Notes: generated by a model from the letters alone, not told the origin. Shown: positions 35,127 through 45,592, numbered from the stretch's first letter. The stretch is 64,000 bases of DNA from Halothece sp964463655 (GCA_964463655.1 CAYXDG010000003.1:1-64000), one strand, 5' to 3'. A program made the numbers and translations.

Positions 35127-38100
35127 TTACCAAGGACTCCCCACCATTGTAAAAGCAGCCCAGTAGTAGGGATGACTCAAATCTTCAGGACGAATGGGAA
35201 CATCACTAGGTAAACTCAGTCCACCTCTTGGGGTGATAATTTCACCACCTTCGATGCGAACGTCGCCTGTAATCAGGCTGATTTGTGCTTTTCGGATCGC
35301 CTCTGCTTTAATCGGTGCGGTGTTTAATTGGCGATAGAACTCACTCATCAGGGCAACGGTTCCTGTATCTCCCACATACCAAAGACTTGCCATTGCTGAT
35401 TTTACGCCAGCTTGAACCGTTAAGCCAGCGAACCCTAATTCAACCTGTTCATCCCCAACGGCGGTGCGACAAGCGCTTAAAACCAATAACTCCAGAGGGG
35501 GATCATTGAGGTCGAGTTGGCGAATTTCATCAAGACTGACTTTTTGATCGTAAAACTGGATATAGATGTCTTCAGGGTTGCCCGATCGAAAATCAGCATG
35601 AGTCGCCAGGTGAATAATTCCTTTTGGGTCTCGTTGTCGTTGTTGACGGAAGTTTTCGAGGGTAAAATCTTCATTGAGGCTAAACTCACCGCGCCAGATT
35701 TCATTGGCAATGGTGGGAAGTTCCACACTCACCGCAGGAAGGGGTCCGATCGCTGTGGGATCGCTAAAATTAGAAGCGCCAGCAGCAAGCACTTCTAAGT
35801 CTTGGATATTTTTATAGCGGGTATCAGTGAGGCTTAAACTGGGAGAGAAACCACTGCTGTATTTTTCTACCAAGAATTGTTCCCCATCATGCAACGCAGC
35901 TACAGGTAATAAACGCAGTCCAGAGGGCATGATGAAAACAAGGTTTTCCACTTCCTGTTCTGCTAACGTTGCTTCTAAGGGTTCAATCAGCCAATTGTAG
36001 AGTTGTTGGGCGGGTTCAAGGTACAGGGGGTTAGCGCTGGCAAAAGGGCTAGGAGGAGACGAGATCAGGCTATAGAGTTCTTCTGCGGTTTGGATAACAT
36101 CTTCGCGGGTGACTCCTTCAACGGTGATGCGGAAAGGTTCGCCCTCTTCAGTAACGAGCAGTATTTCTAGTTGATCATCGCTTTGACGAGGAACAGACAA
36201 GTTAAAATCTGCTTTTCGCTGCGGGAGATCAAAATATTGTTCATAGTCTTGGGTCGAGAGCGCTTCTTGACGCTCGAAATTAGCGACACCTGTCAAGGTT
36301 TGCGGGACAAAATTCACATAAATCAGTGCTGGTTTAATTCCTGTGGCGCGATCGATGCTTTGGAGGGTTTCTTGTGCTTGAGTTTGAGTGACCAGTCCTG
36401 GAGAAGATTGGTTAACGGCGCTGAATTGTGTAGGAGATTCTTGCTCAAAGGTACTTGGGTCAAGGTCTGGCGAAAGGGAGATAATGCTGATATTGCCTTC
36501 TATTTCTGTAAAGAGAAATGATCCCTGATCAATCTCAAATTCACCGCTAGTAATTGTACCAGCCGTTCCGTTGACTTCTGCATTGCCGACCACAAAAGGA
36601 ATTTCACCACGACCGCCATGACGGATGGTAATCTCGTTTCCACCTTCACCCCCAATACTGGAGATGCTGGCGAGGGTTTCATTTTGGTCTAGAAACGTTC
36701 CGGTTGCTCGGAAAAATTCTTCTGTGGTTACATCGATCGCGCCTCCTATTCCCCCTTCACCTGCTTGAGAATTGAGGCTCGTTACTTCAATATCCTGTTC
36801 TGAAGTGAGCGTTATCTCACCACCATTGCCAATGCGACCACTGCTGTTAATTGCCCCTGCGGTGATTTCTCCAGTGGCATTTTCTAGGGTTTCTTCAGTC
36901 CCATTTTCTGGGGTTTCCTCGATCGAGTTTTCTGGGGTTTCCTCGATCGCATCTCCGATTTGAATGTCACCCCCGATCGCCCCAGACGCATTGACATTTC
37001 CGCCAGACACAAGATCAGCAATGATTTCTAAGTCTTCATTTTCAGTTCCCAACGTACCCGGAAAAATCCCCTGTGCTGCATCAAAAATCACACTTCCAAT
37101 GTTAATAGAACCATTGTCGGTATCAAGGGTAATGCTTCCCCCTTCCCCGCTAAAACTGGAACTAATCAGATAATTGGTGGTAATATCTCCTGCTGCACTG
37201 AGATTCACATCGCCAGCATTTTGGTCAATGGAGAGAGTGACATAGCCCCCGATCGCCTGTTCTGAGAAGTATTCCGCGATTAAATCCACATCCGAGTCGA
37301 GATCAATCTCTGCTAATAATTCAGGGCTGACATTCTCTAAGAATCGACCCACAGAACCATCAATATTGCCTGTTTCGCTGTTGAGAGTAATATTACCGCC
37401 ATCGCCTCGCAAACTGCCTGTGGTGATGTTGCTGGTGATAATATCGCCATTAGCGTTAATGGTGACATTGCCTCCTTGTGCTTCTTCAGAGAAAGTAATG
37501 ATTCCCAGACGAACAGAAACACCATCTAAGAGTGCTGCTAAGTCGGGATCAACTCCTGCTTCGATGAGAAAATCTTCCGTTACCCCATCCACGATCGCGT
37601 CAAAGGGGGTATTCACAGAACCATTATTACTGGTGAGAGTAACATTTCCCCCTTCTTCTCCTAATGTCCCTGTAATGATCATCCCTGTAGCGATATCCCC
37701 TTGAGCCGTTAATTCCACATTACCGCCAGTCCCTTCATTTGAGCCAGAAAAGAGCAGTCCCAGATTGCCTGGAGTGCCGATAATTGCTTGGGTGAGGACA
37801 GGATTAAAGCCCAAATTTTCCCAAAAGCTGGGGTCTAAACTTCCCAAGTTACTCGTTGTGTCAATGCTTCCCGTTTCACTGGTCAGGGTAATACTTCCCC
37901 CTGCATCATTGTCTAGGGAAGCGCTGCCGATTAATCCTGTGCGAACATCCCCAAAGGCTGAAATATTGACATCTCCGCCATCTCCTAATTCTGAACCGTT
38001 GATGATGATTCCGATCGCTGTTTCTTCGCTGAGGGAATAAAGCGCATTGATGTTCCCTTCGGTACTGTTGAGGGTGATATCTCCTCCTGTGCCATTTTCC

Positions 38101-41100
38101 GCAGCAGCAGCAATAAACCCAACAGTAATCTCTTCTCCTGCTTCAAGGGTAATATTGCCAGCATTTCCACCTGCAGAGGCAGAAATGGTATATTCTTCCA
38201 AGTCATCAAGACCGTTAACCTCATTGTCCACATCTTCAATGGTTTGTTCATCGGCAAGAGTTGCATCAATGAAACCTCCTGCTTGGAGGGCGATCGCGCC
38301 ACCATTGCCATTTTCAGACGTTGAGCGAACGCGATCGGTGAGAGTGATATTATTAGCGCTATTTAAGGTAATCGCACCACCATCACCTTCTCTTGAGGAA
38401 GAATTTAACTCAGCGATCGCGATCGAGCCATTACTATTAAGATTAATGCTTCCTCCTGTTCCTGCACCTGTACTGATACTGAAACTAGGATTTGCTAATG
38501 AACCAGAGCCAGTATAAATGAGACTGTCCACAATGATTTCGTTACCTGCGGTGACATTAACCGCACCGCCATCCCCGTCACTGCTTCCACTATCAATCAC
38601 ACTCACTGAAACATTACTATTTTCACTCTCAAGGGTGACATCTCCTCCTTGTCCAAAACCCGCGCTGTAGGTACTCAAGAAACTGGTTTCTACTTCTCCA
38701 AAAGCAGAAATGTCAATGTCTCCCATATTTCCAGAACTACCGCTAACCCCGCCAAATTCTCCTGTCACAACTTGATTTATATTCACATCGCCTTGTAAAG
38801 CGTTGATGCTCACATTTCCGCCATCCCCACTGCTACCAAAACTAGGAGAAGAGTCTAATGAGCCAAGGGTGATATTGCCTTGAGTGCTTTCAATGGCAAT
38901 GTTTCCGCCATTGCCAAAGGTTTCACCCCCTTCACCCCCTTCAACACCAGCAAAAGCATCAATGTTACCAAGGTTAATGTCTCCTTCAGTCGCTACAGTC
39001 ACATCACCGCCATCGCCAGTAAAGTTACTGCTATCGAGAGGGGTATCAACAAGATTAGAACTAGAGATATTCGCAGCATTAATGGTAATATTCCCCCCAT
39101 CAGTATCCACAACGCTATTGAGGTTGAGACTGTCTAGACTATCTACTGTGACGTTTCCCCCTGCGGTAAAAAGACCGACTTCTATGGTCTCATTACTACT
39201 CAAAAATAAGTTAAAGTCACCGCCTTCAGTATTGATTGTATTATTAACAACAAAGTTTATGGCTCTGGTGTCTTCATTGCCAATGTTGATATCTGCACCG
39301 TTAATGTCTGGTTGTGCTGTTACTGTGACCGTTTCTGGGGTGTTAATGTTAATGGGTTGAGATGTTCCCTCACCAGCGCCTAATGTTATCTGTCCAAGGG
39401 TAATGTCAGTGGCAGCATTGAGAGTAACCAGTCCTGATGTTCCTGTGTCTGTGCTGACATCTAGGGTGTCAATATTAATATTTTCACCTGCATTGATTTC
39501 AATTGACCCTGCAAAACTCGTATTTACACTGTCAGGGGCGATCGACTCAAGACCTTGTACAGCAACGCTTCCTGTATTTGCAGTCAGATTAACATCTCCG
39601 CCATCGGTGCTAATGTCTGTATTGCTAAGATTAATATTTCTGCCTGCGGTAAAGGTGATACTTTCCCCTGATGTTTGATTGATAAAGTCTAAACTGGTGA
39701 CATTTGAATCAGCATTAATATCGCGATCGGCCTGTAGAATAATATCACCGTCTAGGCTAGTAAGAGCCTGATCCGAGATAATAAAATCAGTGTCCGTTCC
39801 CCCATCAGTCAATAAAATCTCCCCATCGCTCAATTCACTATCATCTGCAGAAGACTCGGCGCTTTCAATGATAATGTCTCTGGGGTCAAATAAGATTGTT
39901 CCTGCTGCGCCTTGCGGTGCGGAAACATCAACATAACCATTAAATGCCAGCGCTTGTTTCCCTGAAATTTCCACAAAACCCCCATTTCCGCTTAATGTTC
40001 CTCCTTGGGCGCTGATTTCCCCAAAAAAGGCAGTCTTCTCATCAGACCAGACGATGACTTGACCACCATCGCCAGAGTTTAAAGCATTGGCGCTCAACTG
40101 TGACCCTTCACTGACAAAAGTGCGTTGAGCGTTAAAAGCTCCTTCTCCCTGATACTCGCCACCGATAAAAATATCTCCTGCACCATTAATCCCATCTGCG
40201 CTGACTTGCGCTTGGTATAAACCAATGTTATCTCCTAAAACATAGATATTTCCCCCTGTTTCCCCACTGACATTTAATTGTCCTGCAATGCTACTACTAC
40301 CAGCCGTTGTGGGAATGACAGTTTCATTGAGAGTAACCGTTTTACTGTCTTCAGCTAAAGCTAATCCTGTTTCTGGGATATTATTCCCTGTGAGAAGGGT
40401 AGGGAGGTCATAGACAGATAAATTCCATTCTCCAATACGGGTGTCTGGCGGAACAATTTCTAAACTTAAAATATGTCCTTTTTGGGAAATGCGGATTAAA
40501 TTCTCCCCTGGGACTGCGGTAATGGTAATATTCCCATCTTGGGAGGTTAATGTTCCTGTGTTGGCGACACTCCCCCCAATCAGACTTAAGTTGTTGCCAG
40601 TGCTGAGTGCTAAGTCTCCAGCATTGATGATGGCGCTGGGATTGTCCGTGTTAAAAATAAATTGGTTCGGGGTTCCTACTAAGTCACTGTAATTATTGTC
40701 TCCAAAGGCGTTAAACCAGCCATTTTCAAAACCTATCCCTGTGGCAGTGGTAGCGGTAAAATCAGCAGGAACATTGAGACGGGCGCTTTCTCCAAAAATA
40801 ATTCCTGCGGGGTTCATTAAGTAAAGATTGGGACTGCCTCCAGTGACTTCAATCAATCCTCGAATCACAGAAGGATTGCCACCTGTGACGCGAGAAAGGA
40901 TATTTTGCAGTTGGGGGTTAGCGAGAAAGTTAGCAATTTGTTCAGGAGATAAGCCAAACTCTTGGAAGCTATGAAAGAGGTTTTCGCCGTTTTTAGAAAG
41001 CGTTCCCCCATCAATGGTAATCCGTTGTCCATCTTCGGTGATAAGGGTTCCTGTGCCATCTGCTGCGGGAACAATGGTTTGCGCTTTGACGGAAGCAGCG

Positions 41101-41153
41101 CTCAGGAGGGAGAAGAAAGTAAGAAGTAAGCTGATTTTTTTTAAGGGTAGCAT
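35127..41153 (-). CDS. Two-partner secretion exoprotein with C-terminal CHAT protease domain
   Basis: The 2008-residue protein has an N-terminal signal peptide (cleavage near KAQ), a filamentous-haemagglutinin TPS domain (about 25-180; LYLMNPAGIIFGESARLNVP), a repetitive beta-helix of over 1400 residues made of GDGGxVxIxAxGxI-like units of about 20, an acidic EETPEN repeat, and a CHAT domain from about 1690. The protease dyad is His1852 (HLATHADF) and Cys1895 (LSACRTAVG). CHAT is a caspase-like cysteine protease fold. TPS proteins are exported via Sec and a partner TpsB pore, encoded directly upstream. Such fusions occur in cyanobacteria, but substrate and release are unknown. It could be a surface-displayed protease or processing enzyme. 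Confidence 0.88.
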   Translation of the reverse strand: MLPLKKISLLLTFFSLLSAASVKAQTIVPAADGTGTLITEDGQRITIDGGTLSKNGENLFHSFQEFGLSPEQIANFLANPQLQNILSRVTGGNPSVIRGLIEVTGGSPNLYLMNPAGIIFGESARLNVPADFTATTATGIGFENGWFNAFGDNNYSDLVGTPNQFIFNTDNPSAIINAGDLALSTGNNLSLIGGSVANTGTLTSQDGNITITAVPGENLIRISQKGHILSLEIVPPDTRIGEWNLSVYDLPTLLTGNNIPETGLALAEDSKTVTLNETVIPTTAGSSSIAGQLNVSGETGGNIYVLGDNIGLYQAQVSADGINGAGDIFIGGEYQGEGAFNAQRTFVSEGSQLSANALNSGDGGQVIVWSDEKTAFFGEISAQGGTLSGNGGFVEISGKQALAFNGYVDVSAPQGAAGTILFDPRDIIIESAESSADDSELSDGEILLTDGGTDTDFIISDQALTSLDGDIILQADRDINADSNVTSLDFINQTSGESITFTAGRNINLSNTDISTDGGDVNLTANTGSVAVQGLESIAPDSVNTSFAGSIEINAGENINIDTLDVSTDTGTSGLVTLNAATDITLGQITLGAGEGTSQPININTPETVTVTAQPDINGADINIGNEDTRAINFVVNNTINTEGGDFNLFLSSNETIEVGLFTAGGNVTVDSLDSLNLNSVVDTDGGNITINAANISSSNLVDTPLDSSNFTGDGGDVTVATEGDINLGNIDAFAGVEGGEGGETFGNGGNIAIESTQGNITLGSLDSSPSFGSSGDGGNVSINALQGDVNINQVVTGEFGGVSGSSGNMGDIDISAFGEVETSFLSTYSAGFGQGGDVTLESENSNVSVSVIDSGSSDGDGGAVNVTAGNEIIVDSLIYTGSGSLANPSFSISTGAGTGGSINLNSNGSIAIAELNSSSREGDGGAITLNSANNITLTDRVRSTSENGNGGAIALQAGGFIDATLADEQTIEDVDNEVNGLDDLEEYTISASAGGNAGNITLEAGEEITVGFIAAAAENGTGGDITLNSTEGNINALYSLSEETAIGIIINGSELGDGGDVNISAFGDVRTGLIGSASLDNDAGGSITLTSETGSIDTTSNLGSLDPSFWENLGFNPVLTQAIIGTPGNLGLLFSGSNEGTGGNVELTAQGDIATGMIITGTLGEEGGNVTLTSNNGSVNTPFDAIVDGVTEDFLIEAGVDPDLAALLDGVSVRLGIITFSEEAQGGNVTINANGDIITSNITTGSLRGDGGNITLNSETGNIDGSVGRFLENVSPELLAEIDLDSDVDLIAEYFSEQAIGGYVTLSIDQNAGDVNLSAAGDITTNYLISSSFSGEGGSITLDTDNGSINIGSVIFDAAQGIFPGTLGTENEDLEIIADLVSGGNVNASGAIGGDIQIGDAIEETPENSIEETPENGTEETLENATGEITAGAINSSGRIGNGGEITLTSEQDIEVTSLNSQAGEGGIGGAIDVTTEEFFRATGTFLDQNETLASISSIGGEGGNEITIRHGGRGEIPFVVGNAEVNGTAGTITSGEFEIDQGSFLFTEIEGNISIISLSPDLDPSTFEQESPTQFSAVNQSSPGLVTQTQAQETLQSIDRATGIKPALIYVNFVPQTLTGVANFERQEALSTQDYEQYFDLPQRKADFNLSVPRQSDDQLEILLVTEEGEPFRITVEGVTREDVIQTAEELYSLISSPPSPFASANPLYLEPAQQLYNWLIEPLEATLAEQEVENLVFIMPSGLRLLPVAALHDGEQFLVEKYSSGFSPSLSLTDTRYKNIQDLEVLAAGASNFSDPTAIGPLPAVSVELPTIANEIWRGEFSLNEDFTLENFRQQRQRDPKGIIHLATHADFRSGNPEDIYIQFYDQKVSLDEIRQLDLNDPPLELLVLSACRTAVGDEQVELGFAGLTVQAGVKSAMASLWYVGDTGTVALMSEFYRQLNTAPIKAEAIRKAQISLITGDVRIEGGEIITPRGGLSLPSDVPIRPEDLSHPYYWAAFTMVGSPW
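36880..36951 (-). repeat. 24-base tandem repeat in the exoprotein gene, three copies
   Basis: Units at 36880-36903, 36904-36927 and 36928-36951 encode three copies of the eight-residue EETPENxI-type segment. Copies two and three differ by two bases, copy one by several. The first-order duplications look recent compared with the rest of the gene. Confidence 0.75.
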
Positions 41154-41209
41154 TGTTCTTATTGGTTGATTGTTGAGTCTTTTTCAGTTTTTTAATGACC
41201 AGTGATCAG

Positions 41210-42934
41210 TTATTGACTATAGCTAAGACTAAAATAAAGTCCATCATCTTGAATATTGTCTCCAGTATCTTCGAGATCAACGAGAGGAATCCCATAATCG
41301 ATACGAATATTCAAATTAGAAATTGGATTCCATAATACGCCAAGACCTAACCCAGCAATGACAGTTTGTTCTTGAGAGATGGAGTTTGGGTTATCATCTT
41401 TATTAACGACTGCACCTGCTTCAATAAAGGGTGCAACCCTTAAAGTTGGTTCTCCTGCATCATTTCTCCTGAGAGTAATCTGATCTTCTATGGAAAGTCG
41501 AATTCCCTGATCGGCTGCTAAGATATTTTGACGATAACCTCTGACAGATTGTCCTCCCCCAATAACAAATTGTTGAGAAGGTAAAAGGGAATCAGAACTT
41601 AATTGAACGTCAGCTTGAATGATTAATAAGTTGTTTTCACTTAAGACTTGAACTCGTTGCAGTTGTCCTAACCAGCTAATAAATTGTCCGTCTGGTGTAT
41701 CGCCCTCATTTTCCGTTGCATCAAAAATGTTTGTGCCGATACTAAACTGAGATCGCGCAGCCCAAGCTCCATTTTCACTACGTCTTACATAGTCTTGTCC
41801 TAATTTTATAATACTGGTACGACTCACCCCATCCTCATTAGCACCTAAACTAAAGGGCGTAGGATTTCCTAATAAAAAAGTTTCTCCTTCTTGATAGCTA
41901 AACCCCACAGAGAGGGCAAATTCTTCTCTGGGAGTACGGACTAACGGTTGACGATAACTGATTTCAACTAATTCAAAGTCTCCTTCAATTTCTAAGTCTT
42001 CAAACTCATCTTCAATGACTTCATTGCTTCCGAAATTTGTCCGCAGTTGAATTGTTCCATTTTTCGCATTAATAGGGATGCTATAATTGAAATCAAGTTC
42101 TTCTGCACCCCCTTGAATGGTGCGGGAATAACTGGCTAAAATTGTATCGCCATTACCTGTTAAATTACGATAACCAACGGTTGAAGTGACTTCTTCTGAA
42201 CCAACACTGGGGGGAGAATAGTTATCAAATGAGGCAATGGCGATTAAGGGATCAGCTTCTTGAACTTTGACTACTAAAATACTTTCTTGGACGTTTTCTC
42301 CAGCCCTTAAACTGGCTTCTACTGTGTCGATGAGTGGGTTAATCCGAAGCAGACGCAGTTGATTTTCAAGGCGATTAATGTTAAGAATCGGTTGATTAGC
42401 CAGTTCAAGACGCGATCGAACATAGCTGGTTTTTAAGCGGTCTAAACCTTCAATTTCAATGTTACCTAATCGTCCTTCTAAAACACGAATTTCAACGGTT
42501 TCTGTTCCTAAAGAGTCTTCAATCAAAATGGCGCGAGTTGTGAGATAACCTTCTGCTAAATACAGTTTAGTAATTTCTCCGACTGCTTCTCTTAATTCAC
42601 GAAGACTGATAATTCTTCCTTCTAAGGGTTCAAGAATTGGGTCAAATTCTTCTTCTGTAAAAACGGTACTTCCCGTGACAGTAATTATTTCAATGTTATA
42701 GGTTTTATTGGGAATTATATCTTCTGAGGGTGGAGATTGAGAATCAGAGGTTGAGTCTTCTGGAGGAAGAGGTTGCGGGGGTTGCGTCGGTTGCAAAAAG
42801 CGCTCTTGGTTGGGATTACTGGTTTGTGCTAAAGTGAGCTTAGGGATTATTGAATCAGCGCTGAAGAAGGCTAAAAAGGGTAATAGTCCTACCCTAAATA
42901 ACGAAAACTTATTATGGCTAGGCATACTTTTCAT
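41210..42934 (-). CDS. TpsB outer-membrane transporter (ShlB/FhaC/HecB family)
   Basis: This is the partner that moves the exoprotein across the outer membrane. The 574-residue protein has a signal peptide, a Pro/Gln-rich linker (about 45-80), POTRA domains (about 82-230; YNIEIITVTGSTVFTEEEFD, LYLAEGYLTTRAILIE) and a 16-strand barrel with the L6 motif VRGY (GGGQSVRGYRQN). It ends in an outer-membrane-type aromatic residue pattern (LYFSLSYSQ). The exoprotein gene follows 56 bases later on the same strand, so they form a tpsB-tpsA operon. The linker is of the form seen in cyanobacterial homologues. Confidence 0.9.
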   Translation of the reverse strand: MKSMPSHNKFSLFRVGLLPFLAFFSADSIIPKLTLAQTSNPNQERFLQPTQPPQPLPPEDSTSDSQSPPSEDIIPNKTYNIEIITVTGSTVFTEEEFDPILEPLEGRIISLRELREAVGEITKLYLAEGYLTTRAILIEDSLGTETVEIRVLEGRLGNIEIEGLDRLKTSYVRSRLELANQPILNINRLENQLRLLRINPLIDTVEASLRAGENVQESILVVKVQEADPLIAIASFDNYSPPSVGSEEVTSTVGYRNLTGNGDTILASYSRTIQGGAEELDFNYSIPINAKNGTIQLRTNFGSNEVIEDEFEDLEIEGDFELVEISYRQPLVRTPREEFALSVGFSYQEGETFLLGNPTPFSLGANEDGVSRTSIIKLGQDYVRRSENGAWAARSQFSIGTNIFDATENEGDTPDGQFISWLGQLQRVQVLSENNLLIIQADVQLSSDSLLPSQQFVIGGGQSVRGYRQNILAADQGIRLSIEDQITLRRNDAGEPTLRVAPFIEAGAVVNKDDNPNSISQEQTVIAGLGLGVLWNPISNLNIRIDYGIPLVDLEDTGDNIQDDGLYFSLSYSQ

Positions 42935-43100
42935 AATTTTTCGATGGGTTTAAGAAACTTTCCCATGATGGCTGCACCACAGCGTTCGAGAGAACAATAA
43001 AAAAAATTATAGAACCTTGAACTAACTGTTAGTTGAGTGAAATAAAAGGAAATCAGCCGTCAATTCTTGGAAAACGCGATCGCGCCAACTAAACTGTACA

Positions 43101-43128
43101 TGATCCTTGCTTAGGTGGTCAAGGATCA
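43101..43128. promoter_or_regulatory. Perfect 9-base inverted repeat in the tpsB-trkA divergent spacer
   Basis: TGATCCTTG (43101-43109) pairs with CAAGGATCA (43120-43128) around a 10-base gap. The spacer 42935-43246 separates two divergent genes, tpsB and the TrkA-type gene. No T-run follows on either strand, so an operator is more likely than a terminator. The regulator is unknown. A/T-rich sequence suited to promoters lies on both sides. Confidence 0.45.
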
Positions 43129-43246
43129 GTAGGAAAATTGTAGGTTGATCAATTTGAGACAGATGCAGGTTATCTATATTTGATTGGTTAGAATCTGGGA
43201 AAAATGTTTTACCCTCAGAAATGAGAAGAGAGAGGATCAATCAAGA

Positions 43247-43954
43247 ATGTATATTTTAATCGGTGGTGCGGGGATGATGGGGTTACGTTTAGCACAGCGA
43301 CTGTTAGACATGGGACACACAGTAGCGGTTGTGGATAAAGACGCGATCGCCTGTCAATATGCGAGAGAAAAAATCGGTGTGATGGGGTTTGAAGGAAGTA
43401 CGGTTTCCACAACAGTCTTACTAGAAGCGGGAATCCGTAAAGCTAACACAGTTGTCGCAACCTTAAAAAGTGATGCAATTAACTTAGCATTAGTGACTCT
43501 TTCTCGGTATTATGGTGTCCCCCAAATTGTTGTCCGTTTGAACGATCGCGATTTTGCCCAACCATATCGCATTGCAGGAGCGAGTCATGTCATTAGTACC
43601 ATTGATCTCGCCATTACTCGCATCGCCAACGCGATCGAATATCCAGAAGTGGAAGCAATGATGCACTTTGAACAAGGACAAATCGAAGTTCTAAAATTAC
43701 CCATTCAGGAACAATGCAATATTTCAGGGTTAACTGTTGTGGAAGTAGCACGGAGTTCAAACTTTCCCAAAGGGTCTTTAATTATTGGTTATCAATCCCA
43801 TCCTCATGCTGATCTAATTATTCCCGATGGCAATACAGTTTTAAATGCAGGTTCGACCATTCTTGTTGTTACGAAACCCAATTGTCTGCGTCAAATTATT
43901 AAATTCTTAGGATTAAGTGCTAGTCATCTTCCAACTGTAGAAGTTTCCGATTAA
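43247..43954 (+). CDS. TrkA-family potassium channel/transport regulatory subunit
   Basis: The 235-residue protein starts at ATG 43247 (MYILIGGAGMMGLRLAQRLL), after AGAGAGGA about ten bases upstream; an earlier in-frame GTG would add an unlikely basic leader. It has an RCK/TrkA-N nucleotide-binding domain (GGAGMMG; Asp ending the second strand) and a TrkA-C domain. Such subunits gate K+ transporters such as Ktr or Trk in response to nucleotides. The membrane subunit is not in the window. It overlaps the convergent antiporter gene by 35 bases. Confidence 0.85.
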   Translation: MYILIGGAGMMGLRLAQRLLDMGHTVAVVDKDAIACQYAREKIGVMGFEGSTVSTTVLLEAGIRKANTVVATLKSDAINLALVTLSRYYGVPQIVVRLNDRDFAQPYRIAGASHVISTIDLAITRIANAIEYPEVEAMMHFEQGQIEVLKLPIQEQCNISGLTVVEVARSSNFPKGSLIIGYQSHPHADLIIPDGNTVLNAGSTILVVTKPNCLRQIIKFLGLSASHLPTVEVSD

Positions 43955-45527
43955 GACGTTGAATATAATCTCGCGCTAAATCTTCTGATAAAATTCCTCG
44001 CCTTAACGCATCATTAATTGCTCCTTTTTCGGCTAACAATAGCTGTCTGCGAATTTTTAATAACTGCTCTTGTTGTGATTCTTCTTCCGAATCACTACGT
44101 TGATTGTATAGCTCTCTTAAATTGCGTTCTGAGTTAGCAATTCGCGCTTGATAGTTGGCGCGTAATTCTTCATAAACAGCTTTTGGCAAGACCCCTGTTT
44201 GATGGAGATTATCTAGTTTTTCTTGTGCTGCTTTAGACGTAATTAAAGTGAGTTGTAAGGTTTCAATTTCCCGAGACAATGCTGAAGTGGGACTAATCTT
44301 CAAGCGACGGACAAACCAAGGTAAACTTAATCCTTGCACCACTAAAGAAACTAAAACTGTTCCAAAAATTAAAGTGACAATTTGATCTCGCTGTGGTAGG
44401 CTAAAGGGTAAACTTAATGCTAGAGCCATTGATAATGAACCTTTAACATTTCCTAAGAACATGATATGCTGCCACTTTAAAGGGAGAGGGCGATCGAAAA
44501 ATCTGAGGATGGCTAATAAGGGATAAACGGATAAAGCACGTCCCACTTGATAAATAATAATCGCCAGAATAACTAAAGGCAAAGTTTGAATTAAAACTCT
44601 AAGATCAATTTCAATTCCAATCAGGAGAAAAATAAAGGTATTCACCCCAAAGCCAGCATATTCCCAAAAACTTAATAAAGTGACTTTGGTTGAAGGAGAA
44701 ACTTCTCTGGCAAGTCCAAGATTTCCGACAACTAAACCAGCCATAACAACTGCGATCGCGCCAGAAACTTCTAAAATTTGGGCAGCTTGAAATGTGCCTA
44801 AAGAAACCGCTACGGTTAATAAAAGACTACTCAGAGGATCATCTAGTTGCTGAAATAAACCTAAACAAAGATATCCTAATCCTAAACCAATAATGCTTCC
44901 TCCCACAATCGCGATCAGGAGTTCTTGAAATGCTCCTAAAAAAGAAAAACTCCCTTGAAAATAAACCTCGCTTACCACATTTAAAATCACTAAAGCAACG
45001 CCATCATTAAACAAACTTTCCCCTTCAACAATGCTAGAAAGACGACTGGGAACACTGACTTCTTTGAAAGCAGCAATTACAGAAACCGTATCTGTAATCG
45101 CCAGAATTGCCCCTGCAAAGAGAGCAGAATTTAAGTTTAAATCTAGAGCATTTTTTAAGAGAAAAGCCGTTATTGCTACTGCTATCATTAAGCCAGGGCC
45201 TGCTAAGATAGCAATAGGTTTAAATGTGCTACGAAGACGACTAATATCTGTATTTAAAGCAGACTCAAAAATTAAAATTGGCAGGAATAAATTAAGCACT
45301 AAGGGGGGATCAATTCCCATCTCTTCAGGTAACCATTCCTTGGTAATCACTAATCCTGCAATCACTAATCCCGTCACATAAGGGAGACGCAACCGTCGGG
45401 TAACTAAAGCAACTCCTGTGGCGACTAATAAGAGAATAATTAAGCTGGTGATTAAGTTTGTAATATCTTGTTCTTGAGAATTAGGAATTACATTTGCTTG
45501 AGCTAAGAAATATGAAAAATTGATCAT
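43920..45527 (-). CDS. Na+/H+ antiporter, NhaP type with long C-terminal tail
   Basis: The 535-residue CPA1 antiporter has about 12 membrane spans and the transport-site motif AITDTVSVIAAFKE (with Thr where many have Pro), VEGESLFNDGVALV and GNVKGSLSMALALSL. A cytoplasmic tail of over 110 residues (about 425-535) is charged and helical. The halophilic Aphanothece NhaP has a similarly long tail, on which its ion specificity depends, so a salt-tolerance role is plausible. The N-terminal segment contains a possible signal-like LAQA sequence. Confidence 0.88.
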   Translation of the reverse strand: MINFSYFLAQANVIPNSQEQDITNLITSLIILLLVATGVALVTRRLRLPYVTGLVIAGLVITKEWLPEEMGIDPPLVLNLFLPILIFESALNTDISRLRSTFKPIAILAGPGLMIAVAITAFLLKNALDLNLNSALFAGAILAITDTVSVIAAFKEVSVPSRLSSIVEGESLFNDGVALVILNVVSEVYFQGSFSFLGAFQELLIAIVGGSIIGLGLGYLCLGLFQQLDDPLSSLLLTVAVSLGTFQAAQILEVSGAIAVVMAGLVVGNLGLAREVSPSTKVTLLSFWEYAGFGVNTFIFLLIGIEIDLRVLIQTLPLVILAIIIYQVGRALSVYPLLAILRFFDRPLPLKWQHIMFLGNVKGSLSMALALSLPFSLPQRDQIVTLIFGTVLVSLVVQGLSLPWFVRRLKISPTSALSREIETLQLTLITSKAAQEKLDNLHQTGVLPKAVYEELRANYQARIANSERNLRELYNQRSDSEEESQQEQLLKIRRQLLLAEKGAINDALRRGILSEDLARDYIQRLNRKLLQLEDD

Positions 45528-45592
45528 AAATTTATGGTTAATTCTTCATCGTTAATTTAGTGAGTCACTAAGCACAAAAACTCAGAATTAAA

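Noticed and set aside
36868..36960. EETPEN repeat as an independent gene
   Set aside because: It is an in-frame acidic linker within the exoprotein.
36171..40692. Plus-strand frames of 60-158 codons across the exoprotein gene
   Set aside because: They are shadows of the repetitive, Gly/Asp-rich minus-strand coding sequence. They have Pro/Ser/Val-rich artificial composition and no ribosome sites.
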